Origin: Actinomycetes bacterium
GTDB lineage: Bacteria > Actinomycetota > Thermoleophilia > RBG-16-64-13
Length of the DNA: 64,000 bases
Direction: 5' to 3'
NCBI GenBank assembly: GCA_024637035.1
Contig: JAGXFW010000009.1
Span: 1 to 64,000, forward strand
Position numbers and translations under genes: made by a program. The notes under the pieces were generated by a model. The model was not told where the DNA came from. It was given only the letters and a program-made list of their open reading frames with translations, and did not search any database. Of the stretch, positions 42,976 to 51,079 are shown in pieces (position 1 is the stretch's first letter; each line of letters opens with the position of its first letter).

Positions 42976-42990
42976 TGTACATGATGTACA
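42976..42990 (-). promoter_or_regulatory. Perfect palindrome, candidate operator
   Basis: TGTACAT-G-ATGTACA is a perfect inverted repeat with a single central base. It lies 72 bases upstream of the binding-protein ATG, about 55 bases before the likely start of transcription. The form resembles GntR-family operators; which protein binds it is unknown. Confidence 0.5.
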
Positions 42991-43229
42991 TATTGAGATC
43001 CACCCGGTGGGGGAGAGTCGCTCCAGCGATGCCGAGCGGGGCGCACTGGGTGCCGGGTGGTCGTGCCTAGGGTGTCTCCCCCTTCGGCGCGCCTGGGGGA
43101 TCCTGCACGGATGTGCCGATGTCGGGACGCGTCGCAACGCCGTGGCGCGCGCTACCTACGTTCCCCATGATTGGACGCCCCGGGGCGGTGCATGGGACGG
43201 TGGGCCCGGTCAGTTCGGGCGGGCCTCTA

Positions 43230-44111
43230 TCAGAAGCTGACGCCCACCCCGCTCGCGCCGCCGTTCCACTGGTGACACTCGAGGCAGACCCTGTCCAGCT
43301 GCGAAGTGACCAGGTGGGTGTCGGTGAGGAAGTCGGCGCCCGAGGTGAGGTGGGGGAAGCTGTTCCCGGTGGCGTAGACCGCAGCCCCTTTGTGGCACGA
43401 GCGGCACGTAGCGGACGAGAAGTCGGCTACCTGGGTCGTGCCGTCGGCGCCGGTGAGCGTGGCGGTCATGACGTGGGACACCCCGTTGCGGGTGGGAAAG
43501 TCGGAGACGCCCATCTGGGCTCCATCGTGGCAGGTGGCGCAGGTGCCCGTCCCGTCGGCCCGGCTGGTCTTGTCGTGGCAGTCGCGGCAGAACTCGTCGA
43601 GAGTGGTGGCCGGCGCAGCCACCGCGCCCGTGCCTCCGGCCAGGACGTCGCCCGGGTTGTTCCGCACCAGCATGGAGGCGGTGATGCCGTCCGCTGGACT
43701 TACTAGCACGTTCGCCCCGTGTATCGAGTGACAGCTCAGGCAGCCACGATAGGCGGTCCCTTGATGCGTGGCGGCATGGTTGTTCTCGTACTCGTTGTCG
43801 TACAGGGCCACGTTCCCGCCGTACGGGTGGGGCACGCTGAAATGGGTGACGTGGCAGTAGATACAGGCGCGGTCGCGCGGGGTCTTGATCAGAGCCTCGC
43901 CGCCCGCACGGGCGTCGTGCACCGCGTGACAGATCTTGCAGAGGTTCGTGGCGTTGGAGTAGCCGCCATGTGGCCAGCTACCGAAGAGGTAGCCGCCCTC
44001 CCAGGGCGATGCACTGGCCGGGATGCCGGGCACGGCCGCGGCGGTGCCGACGAACACCAGGAGCAGCAACGCAGCTGCCAACGATACTGCCATTCCGACG
44101 GTCCGCTCCAC
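43230..44111 (-). CDS. Seven-heme c-type cytochrome
   Basis: A 293-residue exported protein with a signal peptide (AVSLAAALLLLVFVGTAAA) and seven CxxCH heme-c motifs: CKICH, CIYCH, CLSCH, CRDCH, CATCH, CRSCH and CLECH. The spacing resembles doubled-CxxCH proteins. It would carry electrons outside the membrane, in anaerobic respiration or extracellular electron flow. GTG 44111 has GAGGGAGG about eight bases upstream; the frame up to 44189 is leader sequence without support. No partner reductase or quinol dehydrogenase gene is next to it, so its role is not fixed. Confidence 0.88.
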   Translation of the reverse strand: MERTVGMAVSLAAALLLLVFVGTAAAVPGIPASASPWEGGYLFGSWPHGGYSNATNLCKICHAVHDARAGGEALIKTPRDRACIYCHVTHFSVPHPYGGNVALYDNEYENNHAATHQGTAYRGCLSCHSIHGANVLVSPADGITASMLVRNNPGDVLAGGTGAVAAPATTLDEFCRDCHDKTSRADGTGTCATCHDGAQMGVSDFPTRNGVSHVMTATLTGADGTTQVADFSSATCRSCHKGAAVYATGNSFPHLTSGADFLTDTHLVTSQLDRVCLECHQWNGGASGVGVSF

Positions 44112-44173
44112 TGCGGCAACCTCCCTCGACCGCGCGCCATTCGGCGCGCATCCACATCCCGCCGATATCCTAA

Positions 44174-44191
44174 CTTTGGTTCCACCCAAAG
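44174..44191 (-). promoter_or_regulatory. Inverted repeat upstream of the cytochrome gene
   Basis: Perfect six-base arms CTTTGG and CCAAAG with a six-base loop, about 65 bases before the cytochrome start. It could be an operator; no regulator gene is adjacent. Confidence 0.3.
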
Positions 44192-44297
44192 GGAAGAGGC
44201 TACACTCAGAGGCGCCGAATGCACGCTTTCGGGACCATTCGGCGTCGCCGAACGAAGGTATCCGCGCTCGTGGGGTCGCCCCCGGGGGCGTGTGCTC

Positions 44298-45350
44298 CTA
44301 CGCTCGCCCCACCGTGACCAGCACCGCCCCCACGACCACCAGCAGCACTAGCAGGCCGAGCCGGCGGCTGATCCGTTCGACACGGGCGATGAAGAGGGCC
44401 GCGAGTGTGAAGGTGATCAGCGGTGTGAGGTTCTTGAGCGCCGTGCTCACGGCCAGCTGCCCGCCGAGTTCTAGGGCGAGGAAGAAGGAGACCATCGCCG
44501 CAGCCGCCGTTACTCCCGACGCGGCCAACGGGACGGCGTCCCTTCGCGACATGTGGGACACCTCGCGCAATCGTCCGCCGCGCGCCACCATGGCGAGTGT
44601 CACCAGAAGGGCGACGGACGTGCCGATGGCGGCGCCGATGACGGACGACGGCAGGTACTCAAGCCCAAGAACACGCAGGAGCCAGGCGAGCGTGAAGAAC
44701 AAGCCGGAGCCGAGGCCGAACAGGGCGCCGAATACCGCGGATCGACCCCCGACCCGTATCGTCATCCGCCGCATCCCGGCCAGGGCATAGACGGCGCCGG
44801 GGGCGTGGCGCCACCGATCTCCCGGTGGGTGGATGCCCACGAGGGCGGGAGCCTCGGCCGGCCCGGTGGGTAGGGGCGTGGTCGGCGGCGTCTCCCCTTC
44901 GGTGGGTACGCCGAGCGTGCGTCCGGTCTCGTCGATGAAGAGCACCATCCCGGCCACGAGCACTATGAGTCCAGCGATGGTCAGGGGACTCAGCGCTTGA
45001 GAGAGCACGACCCAACCGATCACCGCGGCGAAGAGGCCCTCGCTCATGCCGAGTGAGGCGGTGCGCGTCGCACCGACGCGCTTGATCGCCATGAAGTTGA
45101 GTGAGCGACCAACGAAGGGTCCGATGACACCGGCGGCGACGTAGTAGAGCACTCCGACCGGATGAAGCGGCACTGGGTCGATCATCCATGCGATGCCGGC
45201 GGCAGCGATGAGGCAGATGCTCCCCGCAATAAGGTTCACCAGCAGTGCCTGTGAAGAGCGCACCCGCCCTCCGCGGAGGCCGAGTTGCGTGAGGAACTGG
45301 CTGCTGCCATATGCGACGGCCGATAGGGCCGCGAGTATCACGGTGATCAT
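44298..45350 (-). CDS. EamA/DMT-family transporter
   Basis: A 350-residue inner-membrane protein with about ten helices in two EamA repeats (residues ~1-140 and ~205-350). A hydrophilic, Pro/Gly-rich loop of about 60 residues joins the halves (TGRTLGVPTEGETPPTTPLP region), longer than usual. Family members export metabolites or amino acids; the substrate is not predictable. ATG 45350 has GGAGAG four bases upstream. It is followed by the cytochrome gene on the same strand after 186 bases, probably a separate unit. Confidence 0.85.
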   Translation of the reverse strand: MITVILAALSAVAYGSSQFLTQLGLRGGRVRSSQALLVNLIAGSICLIAAAGIAWMIDPVPLHPVGVLYYVAAGVIGPFVGRSLNFMAIKRVGATRTASLGMSEGLFAAVIGWVVLSQALSPLTIAGLIVLVAGMVLFIDETGRTLGVPTEGETPPTTPLPTGPAEAPALVGIHPPGDRWRHAPGAVYALAGMRRMTIRVGGRSAVFGALFGLGSGLFFTLAWLLRVLGLEYLPSSVIGAAIGTSVALLVTLAMVARGGRLREVSHMSRRDAVPLAASGVTAAAAMVSFFLALELGGQLAVSTALKNLTPLITFTLAALFIARVERISRRLGLLVLLVVVGAVLVTVGRA

Positions 45351-45705
45351 GTGCTCTCCGAAGCTCTAGCCGGCACGCCGGAGGACGCCGTCGTGGCTTC
45401 GCGTCCCCGTCGTGGCTGCGCGTCCCGTCCGACGCGCGTGACGGACGCAGTCTACCAGCGAAGTATAGCCCCGGCGCCCGATTCGACGTCGTCGAGGGTG
45501 CCCGGCCCCCGACGCCGGGTGGAGGTGCGCGCGACCCGCCTCGACGCGTACGGCTCTGGCAGGAGCGATCCCATGTTTCGTCAGGCTAGTGTTTCGTAGT
45601 ATAGTTTTAATGCACCCTGGTGGCGCGAGGGTACGAGCGCCACGATCTGGCCGCTTCGATGCGCCCGGGCGCCTAGAGCCCGGTTCGACGGAAGGGGGAA
45701 GCAGC
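45351..45705. other. 355-base region upstream of fadD
   Basis: No gene is supported here. TGTTTCGT occurs twice (45574-45581 and 45590-45597), and TATAGT at 45600-45605 is a good -10 box for the fadD operon, giving a leader of about 95 bases. The repeats just upstream may be a regulator site. The rest is GC-rich without evident structure. Confidence 0.45.
45574..45605 (+). promoter_or_regulatory. Putative fad operon promoter with repeated box
   Basis: Direct repeats TGTTTCGT at 45574-45581 and 45590-45597 (16 bases apart) precede the -10 box TATAGT (45600-45605). The first repeat covers the -35 position, whose match is poor, so an activator or repressor may act here. Inference from position only. 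Confidence 0.4.
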
Positions 45706-47412
45706 ATGGCCGGCACAGCAACCCGGAGTCCAGCCGAACACCCGTGGCTCGCCAAGTATCCCGAGGGCATCGACTGGGCGGCTCCGATCCCCGCCATGCC
45801 ACTGAACAAAGCGCTGGACGCCGCCGTCGCCTCCTATCCCTACAACCCCGCGATGGACTTTCTCGGCAAGCGCTACTCCTACGACGACCTCGATGACCTC
45901 GCCGCGCGGGCGGCCAAGGGTCTTCAGGCACTGGGCGTCGTCAAGGGCACACGGGTGGGTCTGTTCCTTCCCAACTCCCCGTATTCAGTGGTGATGTTCT
46001 ACGCCGTGCTCAGGGCGGGCGGCATCGTGGTGAACTACAGCCCGCTCTACGCGGAGCGCGAGCTCGTGCATCAGGTGGAGGACTCGGGCACTACATTGAT
46101 GGTCACCATGGATCTCGAGGCGCTCTACCCCAAGATGGCCAAGGTGCTCGAGAAGACTGCGCTCGAGAAGATCATTGTGGGGCGCATGGTCGACATCCTG
46201 CCGTTCCCCAAGAACAAGCTGTTCCCCCTGGTCAAGCGCAAGGACGTGGCTGCCGTGCCGCGCGACGAGCGTCATGTGAGGTTCGCGGACCTTATCGCCA
46301 ACGACGGTGACTACGCTCCGGTCGACGTGCACCCGGATGACATCGCCGTGCTGCAGTACACGGGCGGCACGACCGGCGTGCCCAAAGGTGCGATGCTCAC
46401 GCATGCCAACCTTTACGCGAACGCCTCTCAGTGCCTGCAGTGGTTCACAGGAGTGGTCCACGGGGGAGAGCGCATGCTCGTGGTGTTGCCGCTGTTCCAC
46501 GTGTTCGCCATGTCGGTGGCCATGAACATGGCGGTGCTGATGGCGGCGGAGATGGTGCTGCTGCCCCGTTTCGAATTGGCTCAAGTGCTTGAGACCATCC
46601 ACAAGAAGAAGCCGTCGCTGTTCCCGGGCGTCCCGACCATGTACACGGCGATCAACAACGCAAAGGAGCTTAAGAAGTACGATCTTTCCTCGATCAAGTA
46701 CTGCATCTCGGGCGGTGCGGCGCTCCCGGTGGAGGTGAAGAAGACCTTCGAGGACCTCACCGGCTGCCTTCTCGTCGAGGGGTACGGCCTCACCGAGACC
46801 TCTCCTGTGGCCACCTGCAATCCGCTTCACGGCGTCAACAAGCCGGGGTCCATCGGCCTACCCGTGCCGCAGACCCTCATCGAGTTCCGTTCGCTCGAGG
46901 ATCCAACGCAGACCGTTCCCCATGGCGAGAAGGGCGAGATCTGTATCTCGGGCCCGCAGGTGATGCCCGGCTATTGGAAGAATCCGGAGGCGACCGCCGA
47001 GGTGCTGACGGACGGCTGGCTGCGCACCGGCGACGTGGGCTACATGGACGAAGACGGCTACACCTTCATCGTCGACCGTATCAAGGACCTGATCCTCACC
47101 GGTGGCTTCAACGTGTATCCGCGGAACATCGAGGAGGCGGTCTACGAGCACCCGTCGGTGGCCGAGGTCATCTGCATCGGGGTGCCCGATGACTATCGCG
47201 GGGAGCGCCCCAAGGTGTTCATCAAGCTGAAAGAGGGGGAGACGGTCTCCAGCGAAGCGATGCTCGACTTCCTCAAAGACAAGCTCTCGAAAGTCGAGAT
47301 ACCGCGGGAGGTGGAGTTCCGCGCCGAGCTGCCCAAGACCCTCGTCGGCAAGCTCTCGAAGAAGGAACTCGTGGAAGAGGAGCGCAAGAAGCGCGAGGCG
47401 CGCAGCCCGTAG
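45706..47412 (+). CDS. fadD: Long-chain fatty acid-CoA ligase
   Basis: A 568-residue acyl-CoA synthetase of the ANL superfamily, which activates fatty acids with ATP and CoA. Motifs: P-loop YTGGTTGVPKGAML, GYGLTETSPVATCNP, GWLRTGDVGYMDEDGY and the C-terminal lysine region LPKTLVGKLSKKEL. ATG 45706 follows GAAGGGGGAAG, while the open frame from 45589 is leader. It heads a four-gene beta-oxidation operon (ligase, thiolase, dual hydratase/dehydrogenase, acyl-CoA dehydrogenase). Confidence 0.94.
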   Translation: MAGTATRSPAEHPWLAKYPEGIDWAAPIPAMPLNKALDAAVASYPYNPAMDFLGKRYSYDDLDDLAARAAKGLQALGVVKGTRVGLFLPNSPYSVVMFYAVLRAGGIVVNYSPLYAERELVHQVEDSGTTLMVTMDLEALYPKMAKVLEKTALEKIIVGRMVDILPFPKNKLFPLVKRKDVAAVPRDERHVRFADLIANDGDYAPVDVHPDDIAVLQYTGGTTGVPKGAMLTHANLYANASQCLQWFTGVVHGGERMLVVLPLFHVFAMSVAMNMAVLMAAEMVLLPRFELAQVLETIHKKKPSLFPGVPTMYTAINNAKELKKYDLSSIKYCISGGAALPVEVKKTFEDLTGCLLVEGYGLTETSPVATCNPLHGVNKPGSIGLPVPQTLIEFRSLEDPTQTVPHGEKGEICISGPQVMPGYWKNPEATAEVLTDGWLRTGDVGYMDEDGYTFIVDRIKDLILTGGFNVYPRNIEEAVYEHPSVAEVICIGVPDDYRGERPKVFIKLKEGETVSSEAMLDFLKDKLSKVEIPREVEFRAELPKTLVGKLSKKELVEEERKKREARSP

Positions 47413-47495
47413 TCGCTGTCTGCCGCGTCGAGCACCGATGGGAACGCGTGCCGGCTTCGGCGCGCGGGTGGGATTCGTGAGAAAGGGGCGCTTTC

Positions 47496-48632
47496 GTGGA
47501 AGGTGTTGTCATCGCTGGGTTCGTGCGGTCGCCCATGACACCGGCGAACAAGGGAGAACTCGCGCGGGTACGGCCCGACGAGGTAGCACGTCAGGTGGTC
47601 CGTGGCCTCGTGGAGCGCACCCGCGTGGAGGTGGACGACATCGAGGACCTCCTGCTGGGGTGCTCCTCGCCTGAGGCGGAGCAGGGGCTGAACCTGGCCC
47701 GGATGGTGGGCTTCCTGGCCGACCTGCCCATCTCGATGGCGGCCGTCACCATCAACCGCTTCTGCGGCTCGTCGATGCAGGCCATCCACACAGCGGCGGG
47801 CGCCGTGCAGTTGAACGCGGGCGAATGCTTCATCTGTGGCGGGGTGGAGTCGATGACGCGGGTGCCTATTTGGGGCTTCAACCCTATGCCGCACCCCGGC
47901 CTTCATCGCTCATTCGGCGAGGCGTACACTTCGATGGGCATCACGGCCGAGAACGTCGCCCGCCGATACGGAGTCAGCCGCGACGAACAGGAGGCCTTCT
48001 CGGTCGCCAGCCATCGCAAGGCGGCGGCTGCTCAGGAGGCGAGCAAGTTCGCGGACGAGATCGTGCCCATCGTCGATGGTGATCGCACGATATCGGTGGA
48101 CGGCTGCATCCGGGCCGACTCGACTCTGGAGGCCTTGGCCGCATTGCGGCCGGTGTTCCTCGAAGGCGGTTCCGTGACCGCGGGCACGTCATCGCCGCTC
48201 ACCGACGGCGCCTCCGCCGTGCTGGTGTGCTCCGAACGCTACGCCCGCGAAGCCGGTCTGGACATGCTGGCCCGCATCCGGAGCGTAGCGGTGTCGGGCT
48301 GCTCGCCGGAGATCATGGGGATGGGGCCGGTGGCTTCCACGAACAAGGCGCTTCAGCGCGCCGGGCTCACGGTGGAAGACATGGACATCATCGAGCTCAA
48401 CGAGGCCTTCGCCTCCCAGGCGATCGCGGTGATCAAAGAGCTCGGCATCGACGAGACCAAGCTGAACCTCGACGGCGGCGCCGTGGCGCTCGGACACCCC
48501 TTGGGAGCGAGCGGGGCGCGGATCACGGGCAAGGCCGCTTCCCTGTTGAAGCGGGAAGGAGGGCGCTACGCGCTCGCGACCATGTGCATCGGTGGCGGGC
48601 AGGGCATCGCTACCGTCTTGGAGGCGATCTAG
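47496..48632 (+). CDS. fadA: 3-ketoacyl-CoA thiolase
   Basis: A 378-residue thiolase for the last step of beta-oxidation. The nucleophilic cysteine is in INRFCGSSMQA, with GHPLGASGAR and MCIGGGQG near the C-terminus. GTG 47496 is preceded by GAAAGGGG. It ends one base before the fadB start, and together with it would form the trifunctional-type complex. It is distinct from the thiolase of the amino-acid locus at 34681-35904. Confidence 0.94.
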   Translation: MEGVVIAGFVRSPMTPANKGELARVRPDEVARQVVRGLVERTRVEVDDIEDLLLGCSSPEAEQGLNLARMVGFLADLPISMAAVTINRFCGSSMQAIHTAAGAVQLNAGECFICGGVESMTRVPIWGFNPMPHPGLHRSFGEAYTSMGITAENVARRYGVSRDEQEAFSVASHRKAAAAQEASKFADEIVPIVDGDRTISVDGCIRADSTLEALAALRPVFLEGGSVTAGTSSPLTDGASAVLVCSERYAREAGLDMLARIRSVAVSGCSPEIMGMGPVASTNKALQRAGLTVEDMDIIELNEAFASQAIAVIKELGIDETKLNLDGGAVALGHPLGASGARITGKAASLLKREGGRYALATMCIGGGQGIATVLEAI

Positions 48633-51068
48633 ATGTGCGCCGCGGCCGCGCTGGGGGCCGAGGCGGAAGGAGGCATCTCACGGGTAGCGGTGATCGGCGC
48701 CGGCCTGATGGGCAGTGGTATCGCCGCGCACCTCGCGAACGCCGGCGCGGAGGTCCTGCTGCTCGACATCGTGCCCGCGGACCTTCCTGCGGGGGCGTCT
48801 CGGAGCATGCTGGCTGAAGGTGCCCTGGCGAAGCTGCTGAAGTCCGACCCTGCCGCCTTCATGCATCGCCGGAACGCCCGGTTGATCACGCCCGGCAACA
48901 TCGAAGACCACCTCGACCGGCTCGCCGAGGTCGACTGGGTCATCGAGGCCGTCGTGGAGCGCCTCGACATCAAGCACGAGATCTACGCGAAGATCGATGC
49001 GACCCGGAAGCCGGGGTGCATCGTCAGCTCGAACACCTCCACCATCCCTCTGGCGCAGTTGGTGGAAGGCGCATCCGACGACTTCGCCCGCGACTTCATG
49101 ATCACCCACTTCTTCAATCCACCTCGCTACATGCGTCTGCTCGAACTGGTGACCGGCGAGCACACCGATCCGGCCAAGGCTGAGGCGATACGCACCTTCG
49201 CCGACGTGCGTCTGGGCAAGGGCGTGGTGCCCGCGAACGACAGTCCGGGATTCATCGCCAACCGCATCGGCGGCTTCTGGGTGCAGTGCGCCATGGTCGA
49301 GGCCATCGACGCGGGTCTCTCGGTGGAGGTGGCCGACGCCGTCCTTGGACGCCCGATGGGCGCGCCCAAGACCGGAGTATTCGCATTGCTCGACCTGGTG
49401 GGTCTGGACACCGTGCGCTACGTGGGACGCAGCCTGATGGACAGTCTGCCGCCCGACGACGCCTTCCGCGCCGTACACCGGGAGCCAGAGCTCGTGACCC
49501 GCCTGATCGAGACCGGCTACGTAGGACGCAAGGGCAAGGGCGGCTTCTACCGCTTGAACACGGAGGGCGGCCGGCGGACCAAGGAAGCGATCGACTTGGC
49601 GACCGGTGAATATCACGCGGCTGCCCGACCTCGTCTGGACAGCATCAGCGCCGCCAAGCGGGGCGGCCTTCGGGCGCTGCTGGAGTCGCCGGATGCCGGC
49701 GGCACCTACGCGTGGCGCGTGCTGAGTCGCACGCTGAGCTACGCGGCGTCGCTGGTGCCGGCGATAGCTCCCGACATAACCGCCGTCGACGAGGCCATGC
49801 GCCTGGGCTACAACTGGAAGAAGGGCCCGTTCGAGTTGATCGACGAAGTCGGCGCGGCCTGGTTGGCTGAGCGCCTCGAGGCCGACGCTCAGCCGGTGCC
49901 GCCACTGCTGGCGGCCGCCGCCACGACCGGCGCGACGGATGACGCCGGCGCCGCGGGCCTCGATACGGCCGCCGACGCGCCACCCGTCGGCTGCTTCTAC
50001 CGCACGGTCGAAGGCGTCCTCGAGTATCGCACCGTCGACGGGGCCTTCGCGCCGGTCGAGCGCCGCCCCGGCGTGCTGTTGCTGGCCGACGTCAAGCGGC
50101 GGGGCGACCGGGTGGCCGGCAACTCCTCCGCCAGCTTGTGGGATCTCGGCGACGGCATCCTCTGTCTGGAGTTCCATGGCTTTGCGAACGCCTTCGACGA
50201 CGGCACGCTGAAGATGGTGGGCACCGCTATCGAGACAGTGCTCATGGAGGGCTTCCGGGGACTCGTGCTCTACAACGACGGCGACAACTACTCGGTGGGG
50301 GCCAACATCGGTCTGGGGCTCTTCGCAGCGAACATCAGCCTGTGGCCGCCTATCCAGGAGTTGGTGGAAGGCGGTCAGCAGGCGTACCGGTTCCTGAAGT
50401 ACGCTCCGTTCCCCGTGGTGGCCGCGCCGGCGGGCATGGCGCTCGGCGGCGGGTGCGAGTCACTGTTGCACAGTGATGCGATCCAGGCCCACGCGGAGAG
50501 CTACATAGGGCTGCCTGAGGCCGGGCTCGGACTCCTACCGGCCTGGGGAGGGTCGAAGGAGATGCTGCTGCGCCACACGCGGAACCCGAAGCGGGTGAAC
50601 GGGCCGATGCCCCCCATCGCGGGAGCTTTCGAGACCATCAGCATGGCCAAGATCTCTCGCTCGGCCGAGGAGGCCCGCGAACTCCTGTTCCTTCGTGAGG
50701 GCGACCGCGTCACCATGAACCGGGACCGCCTGCTTTCCGACGCGAAGGCGAGGGTGCTCGAGCTGGTCGACGGCTACGCACCCCCCGAGGAGCCCACCTT
50801 CAGCCTGCCTGGGGCGTCCGCGAAATCCGCGCTCGACATCTTCGTGAACGAGTTCGTGAATTCGGGACGAGCCACCGCGTATGACGGGGTGGTGTCGGGC
50901 CACATCGCGACCGTGCTCTCCGGCGGCGATACCGACCTCACGCAGGAGGTCAGCGAAGATCGCATGCTCGAGCTTGAACGTGAGGGATTCCTGGCTCTTA
51001 TCCGCGAACCGCGCACACTCGCCCGGGTCGAGCATATGCTCGAGACCGGCAAGCCGCTGAGGAACTGA
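48633..51068 (+). CDS. fadB: 3-hydroxyacyl-CoA dehydrogenase / enoyl-CoA hydratase
   Basis: An 811-residue bifunctional enzyme. The 3-hydroxyacyl-CoA dehydrogenase part comes first (NAD motif VAVIGAGLMGSGIAAHLANAG read from about residue 18, then ITHFFNPPRYMRLLELV and NDSPGFIANRIGG). The enoyl-CoA hydratase part follows from about residue 500 (FDDGTLKMVG, GMALGGGCESLLHSD, LPEAGLGLLPAWGGSKE). This order is that of FadN-type proteins of Gram-positives, reverse to E. coli FadB. The start codon follows the thiolase stop directly. Confidence 0.93.
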   Translation: MCAAAALGAEAEGGISRVAVIGAGLMGSGIAAHLANAGAEVLLLDIVPADLPAGASRSMLAEGALAKLLKSDPAAFMHRRNARLITPGNIEDHLDRLAEVDWVIEAVVERLDIKHEIYAKIDATRKPGCIVSSNTSTIPLAQLVEGASDDFARDFMITHFFNPPRYMRLLELVTGEHTDPAKAEAIRTFADVRLGKGVVPANDSPGFIANRIGGFWVQCAMVEAIDAGLSVEVADAVLGRPMGAPKTGVFALLDLVGLDTVRYVGRSLMDSLPPDDAFRAVHREPELVTRLIETGYVGRKGKGGFYRLNTEGGRRTKEAIDLATGEYHAAARPRLDSISAAKRGGLRALLESPDAGGTYAWRVLSRTLSYAASLVPAIAPDITAVDEAMRLGYNWKKGPFELIDEVGAAWLAERLEADAQPVPPLLAAAATTGATDDAGAAGLDTAADAPPVGCFYRTVEGVLEYRTVDGAFAPVERRPGVLLLADVKRRGDRVAGNSSASLWDLGDGILCLEFHGFANAFDDGTLKMVGTAIETVLMEGFRGLVLYNDGDNYSVGANIGLGLFAANISLWPPIQELVEGGQQAYRFLKYAPFPVVAAPAGMALGGGCESLLHSDAIQAHAESYIGLPEAGLGLLPAWGGSKEMLLRHTRNPKRVNGPMPPIAGAFETISMAKISRSAEEARELLFLREGDRVTMNRDRLLSDAKARVLELVDGYAPPEEPTFSLPGASAKSALDIFVNEFVNSGRATAYDGVVSGHIATVLSGGDTDLTQEVSEDRMLELEREGFLALIREPRTLARVEHMLETGKPLRN

Positions 51069-51079
51069 GGAAGGACGCT

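Larger units (their letters stand above)
42905..43229. other. 325-base intergenic region
   Basis: Besides the -10 box and the palindrome on the importer side, the part from about 43000 to 43229, downstream of the cytochrome gene, shows no gene, repeat or clear terminator. Confidence 0.45.

Noticed and set aside
44238-44252. TTCGGCG-T-CGCCGAA palindrome as a terminator of the EamA gene
   Set aside because: Position downstream of EamA fits, but there is no T-tract, so an intrinsic terminator is not supported.
48678-50177. 499-residue minus-strand ORF
   Set aside because: Antisense of fadB without recognisable domains.
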